Shown: piece by piece, positions 1-8,706 of the stretch | Layout: each line of letters begins with the position of its first letter | How positions within the stretch are numbered: the stretch's first letter is position 1 | Assembly: GCA_002708905.1 (NCBI GenBank) | Contig: PAPM01000003.1 | Location: 1-64,000 of the forward strand | DNA length: 64,000 nt | Direction: 5' to 3' | Source: Pseudomonadales bacterium | Lineage (GTDB): Bacteria; Pseudomonadota; Gammaproteobacteria; Pseudomonadales; Ketobacteraceae | The notes under the pieces: model-generated | What the model was told of the DNA's origin: nothing | What the model saw: the letters and a program-made list of their open reading frames with translations, nothing else | The model's database searches: none | Program-made: the position numbers and the translations under genes

Positions 1-20
1 GCGCCGTAAACTGAAGGTAT

Positions 21-29
21 TTATCCACA
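21..29 (+). promoter_or_regulatory. Perfect DnaA box (forward)
   Basis: The 9-mer TTATCCACA is an exact match to the strong DnaA box consensus. An exact copy in the opposite orientation lies 87 bases downstream. The first few codons at the window edge could be the tail of an upstream gene, which cannot be resolved here. Seen: the motif. Inferred: DnaA binding. Confidence 0.5.
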
Positions 30-116
30 ATTGAGCCTGTCTGAATCGGTGCAACTTAGGATTATGTTAAACGCTTTGGTTGGGTTATGATCAGGGCATT
101 AGCCGTTAACTCAGCT

Positions 117-125
117 TGTGGATAA
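117..125 (-). promoter_or_regulatory. Perfect DnaA box (reverse)
   Basis: The top strand reads TGTGGATAA, the exact reverse complement of the DnaA box at position 21. Together they form an inverted pair upstream of the first small gene. No replication gene is visible nearby, so a titration/reactivation site or DnaA-regulated promoter fits better than an origin. Confidence 0.5.
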
Positions 126-239
126 GTGGTGTTTCATTACTTGTTTTTTCTGCAGCCTCGTTAGGTAACTCCGATATTGGGGAAGATCAAGGCTTGCTAC
201 TGGTTATACATATTGACTATCAAATGAAGGAAATCATCT

Positions 240-608
240 TTGAATAAAATGCTTGCAGTACTCGCCGTATTCCTGGTTTCAGGCTGTTCCACCCTAAAGA
301 CCGATCACTACACTGATGTTTCAGTCTCCTGTAAACCTGACGAATCCATTGCGTCAGTCAATGGTGAACACAAAAACTCGCCTGCGACGTTCAGTGTGGT
401 CACCAACAAGGACCTTGATATTTCCTGTCAGAAGCCGGGTTATATTACGTCTACTAAAAAGGTACGCACGCACATAACCACAACCGGAGTGCTCGATGCA
501 ATTGGAGGGTTTTTGTTTCTGGTTCCCGCTATCGGTTTGATATCACCTGGTGCCTGGGAGTTGGATCAGAAAGAAATTGAAATGACTCTTGTGAAGGAGC
601 CCGATTAA
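240..608 (+). CDS. Small PEGA-like lipoprotein
   Basis: A 122-residue protein with a short signal peptide ending in a lipobox (LVSGC, Cys16), so probably a lipid-anchored envelope protein. The body has a PEGA-like pattern: a 'VNGEHKNSPATF' strand region, 'KPGY' near residue 75, then a Gly/Pro-rich hydrophobic patch and a C-terminal strand. This resembles small bacterial lipoproteins with one PEGA-type beta domain. The start is TTG with AAGGA about 9 bases upstream; ATG at 249 is the alternative and keeps the lipobox. Function unknown. The next small gene follows after 49 bases on the same strand. Confidence 0.7.
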   Translation: MNKMLAVLAVFLVSGCSTLKTDHYTDVSVSCKPDESIASVNGEHKNSPATFSVVTNKDLDISCQKPGYITSTKKVRTHITTTGVLDAIGGFLFLVPAIGLISPGAWELDQKEIEMTLVKEPD

Positions 609-657
609 TATTTGCCTGGTTCGTATTACATCCACAAAATGAAATAGAGGGCATTCC

Positions 658-903
658 ATGGAAGGATTTAAATTAGATTGGAGGCGTTGGCATTTGACTG
701 TTCCGGTCATTTTGTTTGTCCTGGTAGGTGCTCCCGTATCGGCGGGTTCCCAAAGTAAAAGTGCATGTGCCAAGTTGGAAAATCAAATTGAGAAATACAC
801 CAAACTGCGTCAGGCTGGCGGTACCGCTAAGCAGATGGATAAGTGGCACCGTAAAAGATCCAAGCTTAAGCGTCGATTTAGTGAGCTTCGTTGCAAATAT
901 TGA
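658..903 (+). CDS. Small exported basic protein
   Basis: An 81-residue protein with an N-terminal hydrophobic segment (residues about 13-29) ending in a plausible signal-peptidase site (APVSAG). The mature part is short, Lys/Arg-rich and probably helical ('KLENQIEKYTKLRQ'), with two Cys residues that could pair in the periplasm. A GAGGG ribosome-binding site precedes the ATG. I do not recognise the family. It sits between a lipoprotein and an envelope gene pair, so an envelope role is possible. Confidence 0.55.
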   Translation: MEGFKLDWRRWHLTVPVILFVLVGAPVSAGSQSKSACAKLENQIEKYTKLRQAGGTAKQMDKWHRKRSKLKRRFSELRCKY

Positions 904-1054
904 ATGCGCAGCCGGTGTATACATATTGTGATGGCTTGTGTCTCTGGCTTGGGCTCTTAACAGTAGAAATATATAGTCCCTTTGGTTGATGTACGCGGGA
1001 TACACTGTGTTAATATGCGTACTAGGCATTTTGAATAGCGAATTGCGAGGTAAT

Positions 1055-1855
1055 ATGTTCATAAAAAACAACAAGATAGCTGGTGTTCTGGTTTCTCTTT
1101 CATTGTTGATTGGCGCGCCCTTGTATGCTGAAACCCCCGAAGAAAAGGGTTATAACATTTTTAAAGAAGCTGAGAATCGGGACGAGGGGTTTGTCGACAA
1201 CGAGGCTGAGATGCTGATGATTCTGATGAACAAGCAGGAGGCCACCAGCGAGCGTGAGATGTCGGTAAAAGGGTTGGAAGGCAAAGGTGAAGAAGGAGAC
1301 ATGTCTCTGATGGTTTTCTTATCGCCCAGGGACCAGAAAGGTACCGCATTGTTGACCCATCAACACAAGGACCGTGACGACGACCAGTGGTTGTATCTGC
1401 CTGCCCTGAAGCGTGTAAAGAAGATTGCTTCCAGTAAAAAGTCTGGTCCTTTCATGGGCAGTGAATTTTCTTTTGAAGATATTGGTGGACAGTCTATTGA
1501 AGACTACACCTACAAGTATTTACGCGATGAAAATTACGAAGGACAAGATTGCTTTGTAGTCGAAAGCTACCCAGTTGATAAGAACTCGGGGTACACCCGT
1601 GTTGTGAGCTGGGTTGATAAAGAGCATTACCGCACTCTAAAGGCTGAGTTTTATGATCGCAAGAAGAGTCACCTTAAGACTCTCACGGCCAGTGGCTTTA
1701 AACAGTATGAAGGTAAATTCTGGCGACCCAGCGAAATGCTGATGGTAAATCATCAGACTGGCCGTAGTACGGTATTAAAGCAGAACAATATTAAATTCAA
1801 AACTGGTTTGAGCGAATCAGATTTTAATAAGAACAGTCTGAAACGAGCTCGTTAA
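1055..1855 (+). CDS. LolA-like outer-membrane lipoprotein-sorting protein
   Basis: A 266-residue periplasmic protein with a signal peptide ending near 'PLYAE'. The body matches the 'outer membrane lipoprotein-sorting protein' group with a LolA/LolB-like half barrel: 'DDQWLYLPALKRVKKI', 'GSEFSFEDI', and a late 'RPSEMLMVNHQTGRSTVL' strand region. These proteins usually sit beside an RND/MMPL transporter and an outer-membrane partner. Here only the barrel partner follows, after a terminator. The start at 1055 is chosen over an upstream in-frame ATG (986) because GAGG lies 4 bases before it and the signal peptide begins there. Housekeeping lolA is separate, at 62132. Cargo unknown. Confidence 0.8.
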   Translation: MFIKNNKIAGVLVSLSLLIGAPLYAETPEEKGYNIFKEAENRDEGFVDNEAEMLMILMNKQEATSEREMSVKGLEGKGEEGDMSLMVFLSPRDQKGTALLTHQHKDRDDDQWLYLPALKRVKKIASSKKSGPFMGSEFSFEDIGGQSIEDYTYKYLRDENYEGQDCFVVESYPVDKNSGYTRVVSWVDKEHYRTLKAEFYDRKKSHLKTLTASGFKQYEGKFWRPSEMLMVNHQTGRSTVLKQNNIKFKTGLSESDFNKNSLKRAR

Positions 1856-1860
1856 GTCTG

Positions 1861-1898
1861 AAAACCGCGCTGGAAATAATCTACGCGCGGTTTTTTTT
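1861..1898 (+). terminator. Rho-independent terminator
   Basis: Stem AACCGCGC / GCGCGGTT closes a loop of about 12 bases and is followed by a run of eight T. It lies 5 bases after the LolA-like gene and separates it from the barrel gene downstream, which probably has its own promoter or relies on readthrough. Confidence 0.8.
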
Positions 1899-1942
1899 CG
1901 TCTGTGGTCTGGTCAATGTTTGATCAGTAGGTTAGTGGTTTC

Positions 1943-3346
1943 ATGAATACAATACGAAGCCTTTTATGGCTCAGCATAATCGGGGTTTATAGCTCAAACG
2001 CGCAGGCAGTACTTGAACCTTTTTTTGAGCAGGGGGAATGGACTGCAGAAACGGGGCTTGAGTATCGATACTTTAAAGATCCAGGTGATTATGGTCAGTC
2101 TCAGCACGCCGCTGCTTTGCGGTTGAGTGCCGAATACTATACCAGTTGGAATGATGACATGGATCTCTTCACCTTCCGGCCCTATTTGTTGGCGGATTTT
2201 CAGGACTCGGAACGAACTCATTTTGATATCCGCGAAGCGCTGTGGATTCATGTGGGAGAAGATTGGGAGTTGAGATCTGGTATTACCCGGGTATTTTGGG
2301 GAAAGACCGAGTTTATTAACCTTGTGGACGTCATCAACCAACAGGATCTGGTTGACGGCGATGATGAGAAGCTCGGCCAACCCATGATTAACCTCTCTTT
2401 GGTTCATGATTGGGGATTATTTGATTTTTATTTGCTGCTGGGGTTTCGTGAACGCACCTTCCCTGGTCCCGATGGCCGCTTACGCACGCCGTTACCGGTG
2501 GACACCGATAATGCCCGATATTCCTCAGACACGGGCCCAAATGATGTGGATTGGGCTGTGCGCTGGCAACGTCCCGTTAATGATTATGTGGAGATGGGGC
2601 TGTCCCTGTTTTCAGGGGTGGATCGGGAGCCGTGGTACTCGTTCAACTTTGATCTGGACAATCCCATGCTGGTTCCCAATTATCACCACAAAGACCAGAT
2701 CGGAGTGGAATTGGAATTCCTCTACGAGGGCTGGGCGGTCAAGTTTGAAAGTGTGGGTGTGCGCAGTGAGCGTGAGAGTTATTGGGCTGCCGTCACGGGC
2801 ATTGAATACAGTGTCTATGGCATTTTTGGCAGCAACGTCGATCTGACCTTCATCACGGAATTCATGCGCGATTCTAGAGACGAGTTAGCGCCTGGCTATC
2901 TGGAACATGACATTGGACTGGGAGGGCGTTTCAATTTTAACGATGAATTTGATACTAACATGCTGGGTGGATTCCTCTGGGATCCGGATACCGAAGAAAA
3001 GGTAATCTCACTGGAGTTTGAGCGGCGCCTGTATTCTGATCTCAAGCTTGAGATTCAGGCGGTATCCGTGTTGGAGCGGGGTACACCTCAGGTTTCTGAC
3101 ACCAATGTCCAAGCAATTGCTGCGTTAATCAATTCGCCCGTGTTTGGTGAGGACTCATTCTCTTATGCTGAAGTGGTGGATTTTCTTGCAGGATTGATAC
3201 AAGAAGAAGGTCTCGAATTTATCTTTGACCCGAATTTTGGTTTGGACGTTTTGCAGGAAGTGCAAAGGATGTCTGATACCAGTCGCAAGATTAGCGTTAT
3301 CGAGAGTGACGATTATATTCAGTTCAAACTGACCTATTACTACTGA
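1943..3346 (+). CDS. Outer-membrane beta-barrel protein (DUF1302-like)
   Basis: A 467-residue protein with a signal peptide (cleavage near 'SNAQA'), alternating aromatic/polar strands throughout, and a final strand 'YIQFKLTYYY' ending in an aromatic residue, as expected for BAM-inserted barrels. It resembles the DUF1302-type outer-membrane proteins that accompany LolA-like and MMPL transporter genes. Directly downstream of the LolA-like gene on the same strand, so the two are likely partners in moving a hydrophobic compound or lipoprotein to the outer membrane. No MMPL transporter is in the window. Family assignment moderate; barrel topology more certain. Confidence 0.7.
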   Translation: MNTIRSLLWLSIIGVYSSNAQAVLEPFFEQGEWTAETGLEYRYFKDPGDYGQSQHAAALRLSAEYYTSWNDDMDLFTFRPYLLADFQDSERTHFDIREALWIHVGEDWELRSGITRVFWGKTEFINLVDVINQQDLVDGDDEKLGQPMINLSLVHDWGLFDFYLLLGFRERTFPGPDGRLRTPLPVDTDNARYSSDTGPNDVDWAVRWQRPVNDYVEMGLSLFSGVDREPWYSFNFDLDNPMLVPNYHHKDQIGVELEFLYEGWAVKFESVGVRSERESYWAAVTGIEYSVYGIFGSNVDLTFITEFMRDSRDELAPGYLEHDIGLGGRFNFNDEFDTNMLGGFLWDPDTEEKVISLEFERRLYSDLKLEIQAVSVLERGTPQVSDTNVQAIAALINSPVFGEDSFSYAEVVDFLAGLIQEEGLEFIFDPNFGLDVLQEVQRMSDTSRKISVIESDDYIQFKLTYYY

Positions 3347-3448
3347 CCAACATAGCGTTTGGTGATAAAGAATCCAAAGGAATTCTGAAGCTTAGGTCTA
3401 TTTCTGGCTATACTGTCAGTAATCTATAGCTGAAATTGATGTTACTGC

Positions 3449-5695
3449 ATGGAACGTGACGAAAAACTCCTCAAGGATCGCAAAATACTGCGCAAGATTG
3501 ATCATAATCTTGCGCTCCAAAGCCGGTTTTTTCTTGCTGCGAACATTCTGGTGTTCATATTTGTGGCTTCAGTTGGTGAGTATTATGTTCGCCATTCCAC
3601 AATAACCTCTGTTTGGGGGGCAGTATTGTTTTTTCTGTCTGCCCCTGCGTTCTACCTGGCGATGCGTTTCGATCCTACCTATGGCGCAGGGCCTGCCCGC
3701 TGGCGCTCGCTCTTTGTTACTCTGCAGATCGCGAATTCCGTGTGCATGGGGCTGTTTTGTGCAGTGATCATCCTGCTTGACAAGCTGTCGGTAAATGGAT
3801 TCCTGTTATCTCTTTACATGGTAGGTTATTCCTCCATCAACAATGTGGAATGGTCTCCCTATAACAGTCGCAATGCCATTCGGCTGTTCTGCAACCTTGC
3901 GCCAATCGTCGTCGCGTACTCTGTTATTGCGGACATCAATGGCTTAACTATTTCAGTGGGAATGCTGGTGATTCTCGTGATGCTGCTGCGCCAGTCCAGA
4001 ATTCTCTTCGTCAGGCATTGGGACAACGTGCGCGTTCATCATGAACTTCATACCAAGGCCAGGGATCTGGCACATGCGGCCAGTGAGGCCAATAACGCCA
4101 GCCAATTCAAAACGGAATTTTTATCCAATATCACCCATGAAATCAGGACACCAATGAATAATGTATTGGGGATGTTGGCTCTGTTGGACGACACAGAGCT
4201 CAGTTCCCAGCAAAGGGAGCTGCAAAATCTGGCGGTTCAGTCCGGGGAGGGCTTGCTCAGCCTGATTGATGATATCGTGGATTTCTCTAGAATTACTTCC
4301 GGTCAGATTCAATTGAACGAAAGCGTGTTCCACGTTAAGCGCTGTATTGACCAGACGTTGGAGTTACTTGGACCCCGAGCCCATGAAAAAGGTATGGAGC
4401 TGAGTTGCACCTATGCGGATGATATTCCGGTGCGGGTCAAGGGGGACCAGGGCCGTCTGGCGCAGTTGATTAACAATCTGGTTTCCAATGCGATTAAATA
4501 CAGTGATGGTACCGATATTGTCGTCAATGTTGACATTTCAAAGTTGAATGAGCGACTGGCTGAGTTGCGCGTGGCGGTTAAAGACAATGGCCGCGGTATT
4601 GATCCGGATATCCAGGACCACTTGTTCGATGCGTTTAGCAAAACGCTTTCCACCAAGGATGTGGCGCAGGGTAGTACCGGTTTGGGTTTGGCCATCAGTA
4701 AAGGATTGGCGGAATGCATGCAGGGCGATATCGGCTTTACCAGTTCCGCTGAGGAAGGCACCGAGTTCTGGTTTACTGTACAGATGGCGCTGTCCACTCA
4801 ACAAGCCCAGAAGCTGGCTTTGAATAAGGAGTTACTCAACAAGCGGGTCCTGGTGGTCGGGGCAGAAGGTGGTGTACTCGAGGGGTTGCTGTATCAATTG
4901 TCCGCCTGGGATATGTTGGTTGAGTCGGTGGTCGATGGTTCCAATGTCCTGGACTTATTGCAGGAGGCTGACAGGGCCGGGCGTGCTTACGATTTACTGA
5001 TTGTGAATATGCCGGTAATACACCCTATGGATCTTGACTGTGTCACCTCTATCCAGCAATCGGCACAGCAAAATCTTCCCCGTATAATCGTTCTGTCGTC
5101 ACTTGCCCAGCGGGCGGACGCCATGCGCATGGGGCTTGATGCGAAACTGGCAGTGGAATGGCTGAGTAAACCTTTAACCAGGGAAAAAGTGTGCCGCGCG
5201 TTGATCGACTGCTTCGGCCTGGACCAGCCGGTTGACAGTATTGAGAAACAGGACACCAGCATGGGAGAGGTTGTTGGGCGTCGGGTCCTGTTGGTGGAAG
5301 ATAATGCCGTCAACCAGATGGTTGCCAAGGGTATGCTGAACAAACTTGGCTATCTGGTGACCTCCGTAGTGAACGGGAAAGAAGCGTTGGGCATGCTTGA
5401 GGATAAGGAGTTCGACCTGATTCTGATGGATTGTATGATGCCGGTGCTGGATGGTTATGAGACGACTACTGCCTGGAGAGAACAAGAAGCGGCTGAAGGG
5501 GAGGAGCGTATTCCAATCATTGCCATGACGGCCAGCGTGGTGGAAGGTGAACAGCAGAAGTGCCTGGCCTGCGGTATGGATGATTACCTCTCCAAACCTG
5601 TCAAATTAGAAGAACTGGATGCTAAAATGCGGCAATGGCTGGGGAGTAAGGGTGCTGACGCCCCCGCACAGCAAACATCGCTTAAAACCGCCTAA
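3449..5695 (+). CDS. Membrane hybrid sensor histidine kinase
   Basis: A 748-residue kinase. Residues about 25-190 hold roughly six membrane helices with little periplasmic sequence, so the sensor is in or near the membrane. A HisKA domain follows with phospho-acceptor His230 in 'NITHEIRTPMNN', then an HATPase domain (N box 'NNLVSNAIKY', G boxes 'DNGRGI' and 'GSTGLGLAI'). Two receiver domains end the protein. The first is degenerate: the expected Asp is Asn in 'LLIVNMPV'. The second is intact ('LLVEDN', 'LILMDCMMP', 'AMTAS', 'SKP'). No response-regulator gene is adjacent, so output probably goes through a phosphotransfer protein elsewhere. Start ATG with a weak ribosome site. Confidence 0.9.
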   Translation: MERDEKLLKDRKILRKIDHNLALQSRFFLAANILVFIFVASVGEYYVRHSTITSVWGAVLFFLSAPAFYLAMRFDPTYGAGPARWRSLFVTLQIANSVCMGLFCAVIILLDKLSVNGFLLSLYMVGYSSINNVEWSPYNSRNAIRLFCNLAPIVVAYSVIADINGLTISVGMLVILVMLLRQSRILFVRHWDNVRVHHELHTKARDLAHAASEANNASQFKTEFLSNITHEIRTPMNNVLGMLALLDDTELSSQQRELQNLAVQSGEGLLSLIDDIVDFSRITSGQIQLNESVFHVKRCIDQTLELLGPRAHEKGMELSCTYADDIPVRVKGDQGRLAQLINNLVSNAIKYSDGTDIVVNVDISKLNERLAELRVAVKDNGRGIDPDIQDHLFDAFSKTLSTKDVAQGSTGLGLAISKGLAECMQGDIGFTSSAEEGTEFWFTVQMALSTQQAQKLALNKELLNKRVLVVGAEGGVLEGLLYQLSAWDMLVESVVDGSNVLDLLQEADRAGRAYDLLIVNMPVIHPMDLDCVTSIQQSAQQNLPRIIVLSSLAQRADAMRMGLDAKLAVEWLSKPLTREKVCRALIDCFGLDQPVDSIEKQDTSMGEVVGRRVLLVEDNAVNQMVAKGMLNKLGYLVTSVVNGKEALGMLEDKEFDLILMDCMMPVLDGYETTTAWREQEAAEGEERIPIIAMTASVVEGEQQKCLACGMDDYLSKPVKLEELDAKMRQWLGSKGADAPAQQTSLKTA

Positions 5696-5711
5696 CCGGA
5701 CAGGGATTCAG

Positions 5712-6410
5712 ATGAAAGTATTGCTCTTGGGCGCGACCGGGTTGATCGGTCATTACTGCCTGACCTATTTATTGAATGCTCGCAGCATAACAGAAGTTAT
5801 TGCGCCTACTCGACGTTCTCTGCAGGTAATGGATAAGAAACTGCACAATATGCTGGTGGACTTTGACCGTCTTGATGAATACCCCGAGTTATTTGAGGTG
5901 GATGCGATTTTGTGTTGTCTTGGGACTACTATCAAGCAAGCCGGCACCAGGCAACAGTTCAGACAGGTGGATTATCAATACTGTATGGATGCGGCGGAGC
6001 TGGGGCGTGCTCATTCCGTGAAATCATTCTCATTGATCTCAGCCATCGGTTCCTCCCAACATTCCCTGTTCTTTTATTCCCGGGTAAAGGGTCAGCTGGA
6101 AGCGCACTTGCGCGAGCTGGAGTACCCCATATTGTCCATTTTCAAACCCTCATTGTTGTTGGGTGATCGTCAGGAGCAGCGTCTGGGAGAAGTGGCCGCC
6201 GCGAGGATTGCCCCCTTATTTAATCCGTTACTCGTGGGCGGGCTTTCGGCTTATAAAGCAATCGAAGCCGAAACCGTGGCCAAAGCAATGATCAACGACT
6301 GTCTGATCAGTCACCAAGAAAGTTACAACAAACCCAAGGTGAACGTGTATAGCCACGACAAGATTGTTAAACTGGCGGAACATGAGCTGAAACTTGGTGA
6401 GGTAGTATGA
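5712..6410 (+). CDS. Atypical SDR / NAD(P)-binding oxidoreductase (TIP30-like)
   Basis: A 232-residue Rossmann protein starting '[13 protein letters not shown]', the dinucleotide motif of atypical short-chain dehydrogenases of the HTATIP2/YbjT kind. A 'YSRVKGQLE' segment supplies the YxxxK pair, and 'LCCLGTT' matches the strand beta-4 region of the group. Substrate unknown. The start at 5712 is chosen because the Rossmann motif begins there; an in-frame ATG 93 bases upstream lies inside the kinase gene. The stop overlaps the rraA start by 4 bases (ATGA), so the two are translationally coupled. Confidence 0.8.
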   Translation: MKVLLLGATGLIGHYCLTYLLNARSITEVIAPTRRSLQVMDKKLHNMLVDFDRLDEYPELFEVDAILCCLGTTIKQAGTRQQFRQVDYQYCMDAAELGRAHSVKSFSLISAIGSSQHSLFFYSRVKGQLEAHLRELEYPILSIFKPSLLLGDRQEQRLGEVAAARIAPLFNPLLVGGLSAYKAIEAETVAKAMINDCLISHQESYNKPKVNVYSHDKIVKLAEHELKLGEVV

Positions 6411-6895
6411 AATACGTAACCCCAGATCTCTGTGACGCCTATCCTGATTTGGTGAGAATAGTTGAACCCATGTTCACCAACTACGGTGGAAGGACGTCTT
6501 TCGGCGGTGAGATCATCACGGTTAAATGCCATGAAGATAATTCCCTGGTGAAGGAGCACGTGGGTAATCCAGGTGACGGCCGGGTTATGGTGGTTGACGG
6601 TGGTGGCTCCCTGCGCTGTGCCCTGCTTGGGGATATGCTCGCAGAGAAGGCGGCAGAAAATAATTGGGCTGGCCTGATTATCTACGGATGTATCCGTGAT
6701 GTGGATGAAATAATGAAGACGGATTTAGGCGTACAGGCTTTGCGTACTATCCCCATCAAGAGTAATCGTCAGGGAAGGGGGGATCTGAATACTCCCGTGA
6801 CCTTTGGTGGCGTGACTTTTCATCCCGGGGAATACGTGTATGCGGACAACAACGGCATCATTGTGTCCTCCCAGGAACTTAAAATGCCTGAGTAA
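6407..6895 (+). CDS. rraA: RraA, regulator of ribonuclease E activity
   Basis: A 162-residue protein that aligns along its length with E. coli RraA, which binds RNase E and inhibits RNA decay. Recognisable blocks: '[16 protein letters not shown]' near residue 20, '[17 protein letters not shown]' near 65, '[10 protein letters not shown]' near 90, and '[24 protein letters not shown]' near the end. The wider family includes 4-hydroxy-4-methyl-2-oxoglutarate aldolases, so some catalytic role is not excluded. ATG overlaps the SDR stop. A bidirectional terminator follows. Confidence 0.92.
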   Translation: MKYVTPDLCDAYPDLVRIVEPMFTNYGGRTSFGGEIITVKCHEDNSLVKEHVGNPGDGRVMVVDGGGSLRCALLGDMLAEKAAENNWAGLIIYGCIRDVDEIMKTDLGVQALRTIPIKSNRQGRGDLNTPVTFGGVTFHPGEYVYADNNGIIVSSQELKMPE

Positions 6896-6908
6896 ATAAA
6901 TGCATCGA

Positions 6909-6941
6909 TAAAAAAACCGGCCTTCTCGGCCGGTTTTTTTA
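6909..6941. terminator. Bidirectional terminator between rraA and mdh
   Basis: Perfect stem AACCGGCC / GGCCGGTT with a 5-base loop, flanked by A-rich and T-rich tracts on the two sides, so it can stop transcription from both converging genes. Confidence 0.9.
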
Positions 6942-6961
6942 TGCCTGAAGAAGCGACGGGA

Positions 6962-7942
6962 TTAAGGCAGCAGGTGAGCTACTGCATCTCGTTCTTCGCT
7001 CAGTTCAGTTTCAGTGGCTTTCATTTTTTCAGAGCTGAAGTCACTGATTTCAAGGCCTTGAACAATTTCCCAGTCGCCGTTTTTGCAGACGCAGGGGAAG
7101 GAGTAGATCAGACCTTCGGCGATACCATAGCTGCCGTCGCTGTAGACGCCCATGCTGACCCAGTCGTTGTCGGCAGTGCCGAGCGCCCAGTCACGCATGT
7201 GGAAGATGGCTGCGTTAGCTGCAGAGGCCGCGCTGGAAGCGCCACGGGCTTTGATGATAGCCGCGCCACGTTGCTGAACGACCGGGATAAACTCGTTACG
7301 GTACCAGTCCTGATCCACTTTGGGCTCAGCTGCTTCACCGCTGATCAGTGCTTTGGAAATGTCCGGATACTGGGTAGACGAGTGGTTGCCCCAGATGGTC
7401 ATCTTGGTAATGTCGTTGATGCTGGTGCCGGTCTTCTGCGCCAATTGGGTCAGGGCACGGTTGTGGTCCAGACGGGTCATGGCAGTGAACTGGCGTGGGT
7501 TGATATCGGGCGCGTTGCGTTGGGCGATCAGAGCGTTGGTGTTGGCTGGGTTGCCTACTACCAGTACTTTGATATCGCGGCTGGCGTGATCGTTGATTGC
7601 CTTGCCTTGCACAGAGAAAATAGCGGCATTGGCTTCCAGCAGATCCTTACGTTCCATACCAGGACCACGGGGACGGGCACCAACCAGCAATGCGTAGTCT
7701 GCATCTTTATAGGCAACGTTGGGATCGTCGGTGATAACCATGTCGTGCAACAGAGGGAAAGCACAGTCATCCAGTTCCATGGCAACGCCTTTCAGGGCTT
7801 CCAGGGCGGGCGTGATTTCAAGCATCTGAAGAATTACGGGCTGGTCTGGACCCAGCATCTCACCGGCAGCGATGCGGAAAAGCAGAGAGTAGCTGATTTG
7901 GCCGGCGGCACCAGTCACGACCACACGTACAGGTTGTTTCAT
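6962..7942 (-). CDS. mdh: Malate dehydrogenase (NAD, cytosolic-type)
   Basis: A 326-residue enzyme interconverting malate and oxaloacetate in the TCA cycle. It starts with the NAD-binding motif '[17 protein letters not shown]' and has the substrate loop '[14 protein letters not shown]', the proton-relay His in 'WGNHSS' and the '[11 protein letters not shown]' Arg/Asp segment. The sequence is of the cytosolic/eukaryote-like type found in Burkholderia and marine gammaproteobacteria, not the E. coli type. AGGAGAT lies about 8 bases before the ATG. Single gene facing rraA. Confidence 0.95.
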   Translation of the reverse strand: MKQPVRVVVTGAAGQISYSLLFRIAAGEMLGPDQPVILQMLEITPALEALKGVAMELDDCAFPLLHDMVITDDPNVAYKDADYALLVGARPRGPGMERKDLLEANAAIFSVQGKAINDHASRDIKVLVVGNPANTNALIAQRNAPDINPRQFTAMTRLDHNRALTQLAQKTGTSINDITKMTIWGNHSSTQYPDISKALISGEAAEPKVDQDWYRNEFIPVVQQRGAAIIKARGASSAASAANAAIFHMRDWALGTADNDWVSMGVYSDGSYGIAEGLIYSFPCVCKNGDWEIVQGLEISDFSSEKMKATETELSEERDAVAHLLP

Positions 7943-8075
7943 TGGTTCGATCTCCTGTCATCCTGTTTTTTAAGACGCACAATTCTATGCATCTGGACAG
8001 TGAAATACCAATGATTTGTTTCTATGGCAATTACGGCTAATAAGGGGCCAAATTGGTGCGACCTATTGAGTTACT

Positions 8076-8384
8076 TTAGACATCTTCGTCGATATAAACG
8101 CCACCTCGCTGTATGGTCGCAGGGTTTTGGCTGCCCGCATTTTCCAACAGGGAGCGAATTTCCGGTCTTAAAGAGCGGTGGGCGTTGCGGCGATCCTGGC
8201 GGCGGCGTTCCTCTTTCACGGGAATACTTTGGCGTCGACGCTCTTTAACCGCCCGTCGATCCTGGAACTGGGGGCGTTCCTGACGCTTGATTTCCTTAGC
8301 CCTTTCACTGGCATACACCTTTATCGAACGATTGGACTTCAATCGCTCGATTGGTCTGCGGTGTATGCGCGGCATCAACAACAT
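8076..8384 (-). CDS. Small Arg-rich hypothetical protein
   Basis: A 102-residue, strongly basic protein with a central run of Arg-rich repeats ('ERRRQ', 'DRRAVKERRRQ', 'EERRRQDRRNAHRS') and an acidic tail ('YIDEDV'). Such composition suits nucleic-acid or membrane-surface binding but fixes no function. Evidence that it is real: AAGAGG lies about 9 bases before the ATG, and no convincing gene lies opposite. It stands alone between mdh and the GGDEF/EAL gene. Confidence 0.5.
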   Translation of the reverse strand: MLLMPRIHRRPIERLKSNRSIKVYASERAKEIKRQERPQFQDRRAVKERRRQSIPVKEERRRQDRRNAHRSLRPEIRSLLENAGSQNPATIQRGGVYIDEDV

Positions 8385-8706
8385 TCTGGAAGCCTCTTTA
8401 ATCGGGTCTAAACAGTTTGCTTGTTCAATATTTTATCGGCAAGTTATCGATTTACTTTAGATTTCAATAAGTTGATCAGTGCCGCTCTGGAGGTGACCAA
8501 AAAACGTGCGTTAGTTCAGATTTATATGGTCTAATGCGGATATTTGATAGACAATTCTGTAGCCTAAGTCTATTTTGTTAATGCACTGGTTTTTTGTATT
8601 GACCTCAATCTCTTAAGTGCATATTAGATGCCAAGGAATCTGGCCAGCGTCAAGACACCCAGGGAATCACTGGGGAAAGTGTCACAATAAATGGTCAAGA
8701 TTCTGT

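Noticed and set aside
21-125. Chromosomal replication origin at the DnaA box pair
   Set aside because: Only two boxes, no AT-rich unwinding region and no dnaA, dnaN, rpmH, mnmG or mioC gene in the adjoining sequence.
6941-8014. 357-codon open frame on the plus strand
   Set aside because: Antisense to a complete malate dehydrogenase. It starts inside the terminator tail and has no recognisable domain.
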